A stretch of 15,409 bases of DNA from assembly GCA_019309605.1 (NCBI GenBank), contig JAFDFW010000077.1, positions 1 to 15,409 on the forward strand. The letters run 5' to 3'. Position numbers and translations under genes: made by a program. Shown piece by piece: positions 1 to 6,486 of this stretch; positions within the stretch are counted from its first letter, which is position 1, and every line of letters begins with the position of its first letter. The notes under the pieces are model-generated. The model ran no database searches. It saw only the letters and a list, made by a program, of their open reading frames with translations, and had not been told where the DNA came from. This DNA is from Deltaproteobacteria bacterium. Lineage in GTDB: Bacteria > Myxococcota_A > Polyangia > Polyangiales > Houyiibacteriaceae.

Positions 1-331
1 AGCCGTAGCCCTGCCAGGGCTCTGGCGTGAACACGCCGACGTACTTCAGGATACGCATCGACGGAACGCCGATGACGACCATGTTGCCGCCGTGGCCGCC
101 CGAGGCGAAGGTGAGATACTCGTCCTTCTTGCCCGTGGGCGTGTAGGTCTGAAGCGCTGCGCTCACATCGGCTTCAGTCAGCCCGCGCTGCTTCATCAAA
201 TCAGCGGTCGAGCTTGCCGGTGCCTGTGACACCTGCGTTGTCTGCTGCGGGCCGCATCCAATGCTGACCATCGCAGCTAACATAACTGCGATCCCCGATG
301 CGCTGAGCGCACCAATCCTCATAAACCTCAT
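1..331 (-). CDS. nosZ: Nitrous oxide reductase, clade II (Sec-dependent) type, N-terminal part
   Basis: This is the 5' part of the gene; the rest lies beyond the left edge. NosZ is the periplasmic copper enzyme that reduces N2O to N2 in anaerobic respiration. The 110 visible residues begin MRFMRIGALSA, run through a hydrophobic stretch to a lipobox-like SIGC (Cys at about residue 26), and lack a twin-arginine motif. This fits Sec export and membrane anchoring, as known for clade II NosZ. After a linker comes DEYLTFASGGHGGN, then VIGVPSMRILKYVGVFTPEP, ending WQGYG; these match the conserved N-terminus of clade II enzymes. The CuA and CuZ ligand regions are not in the window. The ATG at 331 is chosen because GAGGAG lies about 6 bases upstream; an in-frame ATG at 322 is the alternative. 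A cytochrome c gene precedes it by 117 bases, probably in the same operon. Identification rests on remembered family motifs, not an alignment. Confidence 0.88.
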   Translation of the reverse strand, partial: MRFMRIGALSASGIAVMLAAMVSIGCGPQQTTQVSQAPASSTADLMKQRGLTEADVSAALQTYTPTGKKDEYLTFASGGHGGNMVVIGVPSMRILKYVGVFTPEPWQGYG

Positions 332-341
332 CTGAACTCCT

Positions 342-396
342 CACTTCCCTCAGCGAAAGGGAAAACCTCCAGGCCACTTCCCTCAGCGAAAGGGAA
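342..396 (-). repeat. Two direct copies of a 22-bp hairpin-forming repeat before nosZ
   Basis: A 22-base sequence is present identically at 342-363 and 375-396, 33 bases apart. Each copy contains the inverted repeat TTCCCT...AGGGAA with a 7-base loop (7-bp stem in the second copy). On the nosZ mRNA each hairpin is followed by a GGAGG-like sequence; the copy nearer nosZ precedes the real ribosome binding site. The layout looks like a tandem duplication of a leader segment including the Shine-Dalgarno. It may influence transcript stability or translation between the cytochrome and nosZ; that role is inference. Confidence 0.75.
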
Positions 397-448
397 GATC
401 TCCAAATTTCGAACTCTGCGCCAAGGCGCGTTGCAATAAGCAAGCCAG

Positions 449-880
449 TTACTTGGCGAGGCCTCGAATCAGCTTGATCAGCTCTGCGACCACTTCGGGC
501 TTCGCATCGAGGTCCGGATTCGCCGGCATCGTGGCCGCCTTACCGACCGCAATACCGCCATAAACGATGATCTTTTGCAGGTGCTCGTCCGTCACAGAGG
601 ACTGCCACTCAGCCTCCGTGAAATCACGCGGCTTTGGGTCGAGCGCGGCCGAACCGTCGCCGTCACCCTTGCCTGTCGCGCCATGGCAAACCGTGCATCG
701 ATTCGTGTAGATGTCCTTGGCTGTGGCAACCGGATCCGCGGCCGGTTCTGCGGCGGGCGCCGGCGCTGGGGCCGCTACGGGTTCTGCTGCCTTGGGCTCA
801 GCGGGAGCGGCGTCCTTCGAGGTACACCCCGAAATTCCGATGATTAATCCGATGAACAACCCAATCGATCTTGCGCGCAT
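449..880 (-). CDS. c-type cytochrome lipoprotein of the nos cluster
   Basis: A 143-residue small class I cytochrome c. Residues 1-19 form a lipoprotein signal with lipobox ISGC (Cys19). An Ala/Pro/Glu-rich flexible linker follows (about 23-52). The haem domain has CTVCH at 62-66 and a likely axial Met at 118 in ATMPAN. The mature protein would be tethered in the periplasm and pass single electrons. Placed immediately upstream of a clade II nosZ, it is a good candidate electron donor or relay to NosZ; clade II nos clusters commonly carry such cytochromes. I chose the ATG at 880 over an upstream extension because GGAGGAGG lies just before it and the signal peptide then begins cleanly (MRARSIGLFIG). 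A weak promoter candidate is listed separately. Domain assignment is secure; partnership with NosZ is inferred from position. Confidence 0.93.
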   Translation of the reverse strand: MRARSIGLFIGLIIGISGCTSKDAAPAEPKAAEPVAAPAPAPAAEPAADPVATAKDIYTNRCTVCHGATGKGDGDGSAALDPKPRDFTEAEWQSSVTDEHLQKIIVYGGIAVGKAATMPANPDLDAKPEVVAELIKLIRGLAK

Positions 881-902
881 AAACCCTCCTCCGTTCGGCC
901 GG

Positions 903-930
903 AGTCTAGACTCACAAGGAAGCGGAGCAA
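903..930 (-). promoter_or_regulatory. Possible promoter for the cytochrome-nosZ operon
   Basis: On the minus strand TTGCTC (925-930) and TAGACT (903-908) are separated by 16 bases and lie about 25 bases upstream of the cytochrome start codon. Matches to the sigma-70 consensus are partial (3 of 6 and 4 of 6), so this is only a candidate. Confidence 0.3.
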
Positions 931-950
931 GCGATTTGGGGGAGAAAAAA

Positions 951-981
951 CTGCATGCAGCGCAAGATTTGCGCAATGCAG
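951..981. promoter_or_regulatory. Long dyad between divergent genes, possible operator
   Basis: A nearly symmetric sequence: CTGCAT (951-956) pairs with ATGCAG (976-981), and GCGCAA (960-965) pairs with TTGCGC (969-974) around a 3-base centre. Only a 3-base versus 1-base internal spacer breaks the symmetry. Its centre is about 70 bases upstream of the start sites predicted from both flanking promoter candidates, a typical activator position. A regulator-binding site shared by the nos cytochrome operon and the fasciclin gene is the simplest reading. It is not a canonical FNR box (TTGAT-N4-ATCAA). Confidence 0.5.
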
Positions 982-1001
982 CATAAAGCTGGTTTTTCGA
1001 G

Positions 1002-1030
1002 TTTCTGAGGCGAAATTGTGTGTCTATACT
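1002..1030 (+). promoter_or_regulatory. Possible promoter for the fasciclin-domain gene
   Basis: TATACT at 1025-1030 is a good -10 element. A weak -35 (TTTCTG, 1002-1007) lies 17 bases before it. Transcription would start near 1037, leaving a short leader with a GGGAGG ribosome binding site at 1061-1066. Confidence 0.4.
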
Positions 1031-1071
1031 CCGCACGCGCTGGGAGGCGCTTCCGAATAGGGGAGGATGTA

Positions 1072-1638
1072 ATGAGAGGTTTCGTGAGAATTACAGTCAT
1101 CGGAGGGCTTCTTTGTGGGCTCCTCGTCCTTGGGTGCAAGAAGCAAGAAGCGGCGCCCGCTGAGGTGGCACCTGCCGAAGCAGCACCCGCAAAGGAGGCA
1201 TCGAACGTCCCTCCGCTGAACGAGAACAACATCGTTAGTATCGCGGTGGGCTCGAAGGATCACACGACCTTGGTCGCGGCCCTCAAGGCCGCAGACTATG
1301 TCACTTCGGTTGCGGCGTCCGGCCCACTCACCGTGTTCGCTCCGACGAATGACGCATTCGCGAAGCTGCCCGAAGGCACCGTGGAGACCCTGGTCAAGCC
1401 CGAAAACGTGGATGCGCTCCGGGAGATCCTGAAGTACCACGTCACCACGTCGGCTGTTCAGCCGGAGTGGCTCAAAGACGGACAGCTCATCTGGATGGCC
1501 AACGGTGGGAAAACCACGGCCCACCTGAAGGACGGCAAGTTTACGTCGATCAACGACGCAAAGATCATTGCGCAGATCCCGGCCGAGAACGGCGTCGTTT
1601 ACGTCATCGACGCGGTGCTGCTTCCGCCTGAGGAATAA
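1072..1638 (+). CDS. Fasciclin-domain (FAS1) lipoprotein
   Basis: A 188-residue secreted lipoprotein. Residues 1-22 form a lipoprotein signal ending in the lipobox VLGC (Cys22). An Ala/Pro/Glu-rich spacer follows, then one FAS1 domain (about residues 50-187). Its two family signatures are visible: LTVFAPTNDAFAKLP (H1) and VVYVIDAVLLPP (H2) at the C-terminus. FAS1 domains are extracellular adhesion or ligand-binding modules; the bacterial function is generally not defined. The ATG at 1072 has GGGAGG 5 bases upstream and gives a clean signal peptide, so the longer reading from 1018 is rejected. It is divergent from the nos cytochrome, and its Ala/Pro/Glu linker resembles that protein's, so both products probably sit in the same envelope compartment. 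A strong hairpin follows the stop codon. The domain call is firm; the role is unknown. Confidence 0.93.
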   Translation: MRGFVRITVIGGLLCGLLVLGCKKQEAAPAEVAPAEAAPAKEASNVPPLNENNIVSIAVGSKDHTTLVAALKAADYVTSVAASGPLTVFAPTNDAFAKLPEGTVETLVKPENVDALREILKYHVTTSAVQPEWLKDGQLIWMANGGKTTAHLKDGKFTSINDAKIIAQIPAENGVVYVIDAVLLPPEE

Positions 1639-1657
1639 GAATAAGCCGACGCCATGA

Positions 1658-1687
1658 CGCCGCTGTCCGAACAACTGGACAGCGGCG
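1658..1687 (+). terminator. Strong hairpin after the fasciclin gene, probable terminator
   Basis: A perfect 11-bp GC-rich stem (1658-1668 with 1677-1687) encloses an 8-base loop and starts 20 bases after the stop codon. Only CTTC follows rather than a real T-run, so it may act as a mixed terminator or 3'-end stabiliser. Confidence 0.6.
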
Positions 1688-1689
1688 CT

Positions 1690-1890
1690 TCAATGGCCCC
1701 TCGATGCGGGCACGGGGCAGGGATCGTGATCGGCCACAACCATGTGCGCTCCGCGATCGTCTGCCCGAGCTGCGTCGGTGCGGGCACGTTCGAAGGCGCT
1801 GACACTGGCGCTGGAACGGGAAGTGGAACTGGCGAACGTGAGACGGAATGTGGGATTCTGTGGGGCAGAATTCATAGCGAATTCCTGTGC
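1690..1890. other. Non-coding spacer before the tRNA
   Basis: About 200 bases with no convincing gene. Short open frames exist on both strands but show no start signal, domain or plausible protein composition. The right end leads into the tRNA promoter. Confidence 0.5.
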
Positions 1891-1918
1891 TTGACAGGCG
1901 CTGAAGGCACGCTATCCC
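1891..1918 (+). promoter_or_regulatory. Promoter of tRNA-Asn
   Basis: A perfect -35 hexamer TTGACA (1891-1896), a 16-base spacer and TATCCC (1913-1918) as -10, with the tRNA 5' end 11 bases further on. The GC-rich bases after the -10 resemble a stringent-response type discriminator. Confidence 0.6.
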
Positions 1919-1928
1919 TCGCAGCCAT

Positions 1929-2004
1929 TCCAGCGTAGCTCAGTTGGTAGAGCGGGCGACTGTTAATCGCTTGGTCATAGGTTCGAATCCTATCGCTGGA
2001 GCCA
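1929..2004 (+). tRNA. tRNA-Asn (GTT anticodon)
   Basis: A complete cloverleaf can be folded by eye. The 7-bp acceptor stem TCCAGCG/CGCTGGA is perfect. The D arm is GCTC-AGTTGGTA-GAGC. The anticodon stem GGCGA/TCGCT closes the loop CTGTTAA with anticodon GTT (Asn). The variable loop is short, and the T arm is ATAGG-TTCGAAT-CCTAT. The discriminator is G, and the CCA end is encoded (2002-2004). It stands alone with its own promoter and terminator. Confidence 0.97.
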
Positions 2005-2011
2005 ACCAAGA

Positions 2012-2047
2012 GGCCTTTTCAAGATCGAGAAGGCCTTCTCTGTTTTT
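2012..2047 (+). terminator. Rho-independent terminator of tRNA-Asn
   Basis: GGCCTTTTC (2012-2020) pairs with GAGAAGGCC (2027-2035) over 9 bp including one G-U pair, with a 6-base loop. A TTCTCTG stretch and five T's (2043-2047) follow. It begins 8 bases after the CCA end. Confidence 0.75.
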
Positions 2048-2092
2048 GCGGCGTAGGCAGGGGCAGGACTCGAACCGACGGTGTACTCGGGA

Positions 2093-3091
2093 CTAGACGC
2101 GTCCGGTTTCGCGGAGCCAGTCGACTGTGTCCCGTAGGGATTCGGAGATGTCGCGGAACTTCACGCCCATCGCGTCGAAGGCTTCCGAGTTGGGGATGGG
2201 ATGCCATTTCGTCACGTAGGTGGCCGCCTCGGCGGTGAGTGGAAGCTCGATGCGCATGACGTGGCGGAGTCGATCGAGAGACCAGCCTATGGCGCGCAGC
2301 AGGGGCGCCGGAAATGGAATCGCTCGCAGGCGCTTGCCGGTAGTCGCTTCCAGCAAGGTCGCAACTTCCGCCCAACGGAGAAACGTGCCAGCAGCGAGGT
2401 AGCGGGCGGGCCCGGGTGGGGCCTCGAGTATGCGAACGTGAGCGACGGCGAGATCCCGAGCATCGATGAATTGCATCCCACCGGTGGTCAGTGGAACGAA
2501 GTCGTTGATGAAGGCGCAAAGCGCATTCATCGACTCGGTGAGGCCCGGATCGTTCGGTGCGATGATCGCGCCCGGGTAGACGATCTTGACGGGATGACCC
2601 TTCGCTTGCAGCTCCCGAACGTACATTTCGGCTATGGTCTTGGACTGGCCGTAGGCGTGTTTGGATTGCTGAGGTTCGGAGGTTTCAGAAATCTCAGTCC
2701 CATCCCCGCGGAACAGGGTTGCGAGCGACGAGACATGAAGGATTCGCTCTAGCCCCTGCTCAACGGCGGTTCCGACGACATTACGAACGCCGGCGACGTT
2801 GGTTTCGATCAGCGCCTCGGGCGTGTTGCCCAAATCGACAGCCACCACCGCGGCGCAATGCACGACGCCGTCACAGCCACGGAGGGCCTCACGCACCGAT
2901 GAGACGTCACCGATGTCACCCTGGGCGGTCTCGAGCGGCCCGTCCTGTCCATCGAAAACCCGGCGAGCCTTCTCAGGGCTTCGTACGAACGCCCGGACCC
3001 GATGGCCGGCGTCGAGTAGCGCCCGCACTGTGTGAGAGCCGGCCAGTCCGGTGGCTCCGGTTACGAGGACTCGTGAAGATCTGCCGGACAT
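2093..3091 (-). CDS. NAD(P)-dependent epimerase/dehydratase (extended SDR)
   Basis: A 332-residue extended short-chain dehydrogenase/reductase, the usual length for the family. The N-terminal Rossmann dinucleotide motif TGATGLAG is at 11-18, the NAD-fold acidic segment GDIGD at about 58-62, and the catalytic region has HVSS (119-122) and Y147GQSK151 (YxxxK). The general pattern (RVRAFVRSPEKA, VYPGAIIAPNDPG) resembles dihydroflavonol-4-reductase-like and sugar-nucleotide/sterol-type reductases, so the substrate cannot be named. It has no signal peptide and is presumably cytoplasmic. The ATG at 3091 is used although no strong ribosome binding site is visible. It is followed by the DUF481 gene in the same direction on its upstream side with a 163-base gap, so co-transcription is possible but not evident. 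Confidence 0.9.
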   Translation of the reverse strand: MSGRSSRVLVTGATGLAGSHTVRALLDAGHRVRAFVRSPEKARRVFDGQDGPLETAQGDIGDVSSVREALRGCDGVVHCAAVVAVDLGNTPEALIETNVAGVRNVVGTAVEQGLERILHVSSLATLFRGDGTEISETSEPQQSKHAYGQSKTIAEMYVRELQAKGHPVKIVYPGAIIAPNDPGLTESMNALCAFINDFVPLTTGGMQFIDARDLAVAHVRILEAPPGPARYLAAGTFLRWAEVATLLEATTGKRLRAIPFPAPLLRAIGWSLDRLRHVMRIELPLTAEAATYVTKWHPIPNSEAFDAMGVKFRDISESLRDTVDWLRETGRV

Positions 3092-3254
3092 CCGTGACGA
3101 TTATTGCGCGCTTGATGAGAGACCGGTAGGCGCTTTTTGCTCGCTGACGCCTTATCGCACACTCGAGCGCAGCATGACCTAGCGACGAGATTCTGCGACG
3201 ATCCCGTGAACTCCATGGACTACCTCAACGCAACGACGAAGACGCCGAGGAGAT

Positions 3255-4601
3255 CTAGCCGAGCTCGAGGCTGATGCCGACGACGAGCTGGTAGTCGTTC
3301 TGCTTGATCGGATCGGGAGGCGGAGCGCCCGCGGGCGGTGGCGGTGGGGGTGCCGGCGACTCGGTTCGCAGATAGAGGAACGCGATATCGAGGTCGAGGA
3401 TGCTGGTGAGCTCGATCGCGAGGTCCGCCTTACCCGTGTGGTTGGTATTGCCAATAGTCGTGACAACCAGGTTGGTCAGCCAGCTGACGGTCAAGTCGAC
3501 GTCGCCGGTGATGTCGAAGTCGGCGTAGGTGTAGAGCGGAATGAAGGCGTCATTCTGTGGATTGGGGCTGCCAACGGGCAGCGTCGTGGTGTCCAGGTAG
3601 TTCAAGTACTGGTAGCCGACACCGGTCTGGAAATCCCACTTCGCTTTGGGCGCATCGATGATGTGGATGCCTGCGCCGGCGGCGGGCGTGGCTCGCAACT
3701 GGATGTTCTGGAAGCGGTCGTTGAAGATCTGACCGAACAGCGGCACCACGAACCATCGGCTTGAAAGGAAGACCTTGAAGTCCTCCTCGCCGAGGTGCCG
3801 GTTGACGTTCTGGGAGCCTCCGGTCCGGCCGAACGCCGCGTTGTAGGTCAGATCGAGAAGAGTCATCTTGTCTTCTCGACGCGTATTGAACTTGATGTCG
3901 TACGTCAGCTGGTCCGTGTTGCCCTTATTGAGCGTCAAGCCGAACCGAAGCTTCATCGACCACCAATCTTTCTCTCGCTCTCCGCCCGCAACAATCGACT
4001 CGAGCTCACTACGAGGAAACGTCTCGGTGCCTTCGTCGGTCTCGACGATGATTCTGTCCGGAGTAATGACCGCTCGCCCAGTCGCGGAGATGCGGTCGTC
4101 GAACACGTAGGTATTGACCACGGGGGAGTGAACGTGGGTGACGTCGTCAAAGTCGATGTTCTGCATGTCGAGCTTGTCGCTGTCGAACTCGAGATTGTCA
4201 TCGCGCATGCGCTTCATCTCGCCCTTGAGCCATTCGCCGGAAACCATCCGCACCCAATCGAAGGTGTCGCCGAACTCGATGATATAGGTCGTGCCGATCC
4301 CGGCCGCTTCCTGCTCCTCGACCCTGGCCATGCTCGCCTTCACCGCATCGACGGCCGCGTTTGCATCCGTCGGCTCCGCTGGAACGCCGCCCGGTGCGGT
4401 AACGATACTGGCGACCGTCTCCGCGCCCGTGGCTTCCACAGGCACCTCTACCGACGCAGCCTGGGGCGGCTCTTCAGCGGGAGCCTCTTGAGCGGGAGCT
4501 TCTTCAGCAGCCGCCTTCTGGGGGTAAACGTGGAGCAGCGCGACGGCCAGCAAGCTGGCCCATGCGACGCTGCGACTGAGGTTGCCCGGCTCTCTCGTCA
4601 T
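3255..4601 (-). CDS. DUF481-family outer-membrane protein (YdiY-like)
   Basis: A 448-residue exported protein. The N-terminal signal (hydrophobic about 12-26) should be cleaved after QKAAA (about residue 32). An Ala/Glu/Pro-rich low-complexity region follows, then a module starting TYIIEFGDTFDWVRMVSGEW that resembles the N-terminal part often found in DUF481 proteins. The C-terminal half (from about DWWSMKLRFGLTLNKGNTDQ) has the alternating pattern and GNT motif of DUF481 beta-barrels, related to E. coli YdiY, described as salt-induced. A proline-rich loop (PAPPPPPPAGAPPPDP) interrupts the last strands. The family's exact function is not established. The ATG at 4601 is preferred; an in-frame TTG at 4640 gives 13 extra residues before the signal and has no better ribosome binding site. 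It is divergent from purE. Confidence 0.87.
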   Translation of the reverse strand: MTREPGNLSRSVAWASLLAVALLHVYPQKAAAEEAPAQEAPAEEPPQAASVEVPVEATGAETVASIVTAPGGVPAEPTDANAAVDAVKASMARVEEQEAAGIGTTYIIEFGDTFDWVRMVSGEWLKGEMKRMRDDNLEFDSDKLDMQNIDFDDVTHVHSPVVNTYVFDDRISATGRAVITPDRIIVETDEGTETFPRSELESIVAGGEREKDWWSMKLRFGLTLNKGNTDQLTYDIKFNTRREDKMTLLDLTYNAAFGRTGGSQNVNRHLGEEDFKVFLSSRWFVVPLFGQIFNDRFQNIQLRATPAAGAGIHIIDAPKAKWDFQTGVGYQYLNYLDTTTLPVGSPNPQNDAFIPLYTYADFDITGDVDLTVSWLTNLVVTTIGNTNHTGKADLAIELTSILDLDIAFLYLRTESPAPPPPPPAGAPPPDPIKQNDYQLVVGISLELG

Positions 4602-4728
4602 ACGTGAGCGAATGTATAGGCTGGCTCCGGGAAACGGCAAAGGTCGCTGGGCGATTTTCTCGACCCTCGCGCCGGCGGGTGACGCCCGGGCTGCTTTGCG
4701 CTAGAAGCGGTTGCTCCCCGGAGGCGAC

Positions 4729-5253
4729 GTGACGAGCAGTAAACTAAGCAAAGACGATACCCCCGTCGTGGCCATCCTGACCGGCAGCCCGAGTGACCTC
4801 CCGGTGGTCCTCAAGGGCCGCGACGTGCTCGATGGTCTGGACATTCCTTGCGATGTGCGGGTCTTGTCCGCCCATCGCACCCCTCACGAAACAGCGGAGT
4901 ACATCGCCGCCGCCGAGAAGCTAGGCGTCGAGGTCTTCATCGCCTGCGCCGGGATGGCCGCCCACCTGGCGGGCGTGGTCGCCGCGCATACAACCCGCCC
5001 CGTGATCGGTGTGCCCATCGCGTCGGGCGCCCTCCAGGGCGTCGATGCCCTCCTCGCGACTGTACAGATGCCGCCGGGCGTCCCGGTCGCCACGGTCGGC
5101 ATCGATGGGGCGAAGAATGCAGCGTTCTTGGCGGCACGCATCGTCGCGCTGACCCACCCCGAGGTCCGCCAGCGGCTGCTCGACCAGCTCGAGGACAGCA
5201 AGAAGCGTTACGACTCGCCCGATCCCTCGACGCCCGGCCAAGCCACGACTTGA
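4729..5253 (+). CDS. purE: N5-carboxyaminoimidazole ribonucleotide mutase
   Basis: A 174-residue protein of the purine pathway, converting N5-CAIR to CAIR in the cytoplasm. Family motifs are clear: GSPSDLP (19-25), SAHRTP (47-52, with the catalytic-region His49), AGMAAHLAGVVAA (74-86) and PVIGVPIASGALQGVD (91-106). These are class I (PurK-dependent) features rather than class II direct AIR carboxylase features, but purK is not in this window. The GTG at 4729 is chosen because CGGAGG lies 4 bases upstream; a TTG at 4711 would place that site inside the gene. The C-terminus is a hydrophilic tail. The phosphoesterase gene follows after 42 bases on the same strand and may be co-transcribed. Confidence 0.95.
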   Translation: MTSSKLSKDDTPVVAILTGSPSDLPVVLKGRDVLDGLDIPCDVRVLSAHRTPHETAEYIAAAEKLGVEVFIACAGMAAHLAGVVAAHTTRPVIGVPIASGALQGVDALLATVQMPPGVPVATVGIDGAKNAAFLAARIVALTHPEVRQRLLDQLEDSKKRYDSPDPSTPGQATT

Positions 5254-5295
5254 CGCCCTCGGACGTGATCCCTATGCGATCCTAGTCAGCGTTCC

Positions 5296-6486
5296 ATGTC
5301 GCTCGGTCGCATCCTCATCTTCCTCGGCATCATTTCCGGCCTCACGCTCGGCACCCACTACTACCTGTGGGCTCGCTTGATTCGCGACCCGATGTGGCCG
5401 TCTCCTTGGCGTCAGGTTGCGACCATCGCGCTGGTGCTGCTCGCGCTCTCGATCCCCGCATCGATGATGGCCTGGCGCACCTTGCCACGGAACCTCGCGA
5501 TCCCCGTATCGTGGGTCGGGTACGTGTGGATGGGATCGATGTTCTTGTTGCTCGTGCTGCTTTGGGGCGGTGAGCTCGCGCGCTGGAGTTGGGTCAAGTA
5601 CGCGAGCTTCGCGTCGGTCAATAGTGGGCGACGGGAGTTTCTCGCTCAGCTCCTTGCCGGCGGGGCCGGCGCGTTTGGGGTCGCGCTGTCGGGCTGGGGC
5701 GTTTGGTCAGCAATTCGTCCGGTCGAAGTGAAGCGTGTGGCCATACGCCTCGAGAAACTGCCGCAGTCTCTTAGCGGGCTGCGCCTGGTTCAACTCACGG
5801 ACATGCACGTAGGCCTGACCATCGGTGGCGATTTCGTCGAAGACATCGTCCGCAAGGTCAACGCGCTCGAGCCCGACATCGTCGCGATCACGGGCGACCT
5901 CATCGATGGGTCGGTCGAAGACTTGGGCCATGCGGTAGCGCCGCTCGGGGAGATTCGCGCAAAGCTCGGGACGTACTTCGTCACGGGCAATCACGAGTAC
6001 TACTCGGGGGCAGATCCCTGGCTCTCCTTCCTTCGGGGCATCGGAATCCGGGTCCTGCGCAACGAGCACGTGGAGCTCACGAAAAACGGAGAGGCGATCC
6101 ACATCGCTGGCGTCGACGACTGGACCGCGCACCAGTTCGGCAATGGTCACGGCGCAGACATGGCCCGCGCCATGGAGGGGCGAGACTCGCGCAAGCCCGT
6201 CGTCCTTCTCGCACACCAGCCAGTGCACTTCGACGAAGCGCGCGCGCACGGCGTCGACCTTCAAATTTCGGGGCACACGCACGGCGGTCAGATTTTTCCC
6301 TTCGGGGTTCTCACGCGCCTGGCCCAGCCGTTCGTGTCGGGCCTCCACCAGCGGGGAGCCTCACAGATCTACGTCAGCTCGGGCACCGGGTACTGGGGCC
6401 CACCGATGCGAATCGCCGCACCCGCCGAGATCACACTGATCGAGCTCGGCGCTACAGAAGCGAACGAAGCGCGGGCTCGAGCGTAG
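5296..6486 (+). CDS. Membrane-anchored metallophosphoesterase (YaeI/YkuE-like) with internal Tat motif
   Basis: A 396-residue protein. Three hydrophobic segments lie near 5-24, 41-60 and 70-92. SGRREFLAQ (about 110-118), a twin-arginine-like RRxFL motif, comes next with a fourth hydrophobic stretch (115-139). The C-terminal calcineurin-like phosphoesterase domain has all metal-binding blocks: TDMHVG (D169, H171), GDLIDG (D201), GNHEYY (N232, H233), LLAHQP (H307) and SGHTHGGQIFP (H327, H329). Related enzymes (YaeI, YkuE) are described as envelope phosphodiesterases or lipid-A-precursor/cell-wall-associated hydrolases; here the catalytic domain is predicted outside the membrane. Its substrate is not identifiable. 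No strong ribosome binding site precedes the ATG. The last 35 bases overlap the 3' end of the opposite-strand epimerase gene. Confidence 0.9.
   Translation: MSLGRILIFLGIISGLTLGTHYYLWARLIRDPMWPSPWRQVATIALVLLALSIPASMMAWRTLPRNLAIPVSWVGYVWMGSMFLLLVLLWGGELARWSWVKYASFASVNSGRREFLAQLLAGGAGAFGVALSGWGVWSAIRPVEVKRVAIRLEKLPQSLSGLRLVQLTDMHVGLTIGGDFVEDIVRKVNALEPDIVAITGDLIDGSVEDLGHAVAPLGEIRAKLGTYFVTGNHEYYSGADPWLSFLRGIGIRVLRNEHVELTKNGEAIHIAGVDDWTAHQFGNGHGADMARAMEGRDSRKPVVLLAHQPVHFDEARAHGVDLQISGHTHGGQIFPFGVLTRLAQPFVSGLHQRGASQIYVSSGTGYWGPPMRIAAPAEITLIELGATEANEARARA

Noticed and set aside
342..396. Possible CRISPR array
   Set aside because: There are only two repeat units with an 11-base spacer and no cas genes; it is better explained as a duplicated mRNA leader.
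201..443. A small minus-strand open frame with a repeated SLSLREV segment
   Set aside because: The repeat comes from the duplicated hairpin DNA, and the frame overlaps the nosZ N-terminus out of phase, with no start signal.
1690..1875. A 61-residue minus-strand open frame in the spacer before the tRNA
   Set aside because: There is no ribosome binding site, no recognisable composition and no partner gene; a chance open frame in GC-rich DNA.
2050..2135. A second complete tRNA on the minus strand
   Set aside because: Only the T-loop and 3' strand look tRNA-like; the T stem is mispaired and the region that would hold the anticodon arm is the end of the epimerase gene.
3795..4607. A 270-residue open frame on the plus strand
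   Set aside because: It is antisense to the DUF481 gene, whose signal peptide and beta-barrel pattern are on the minus strand.
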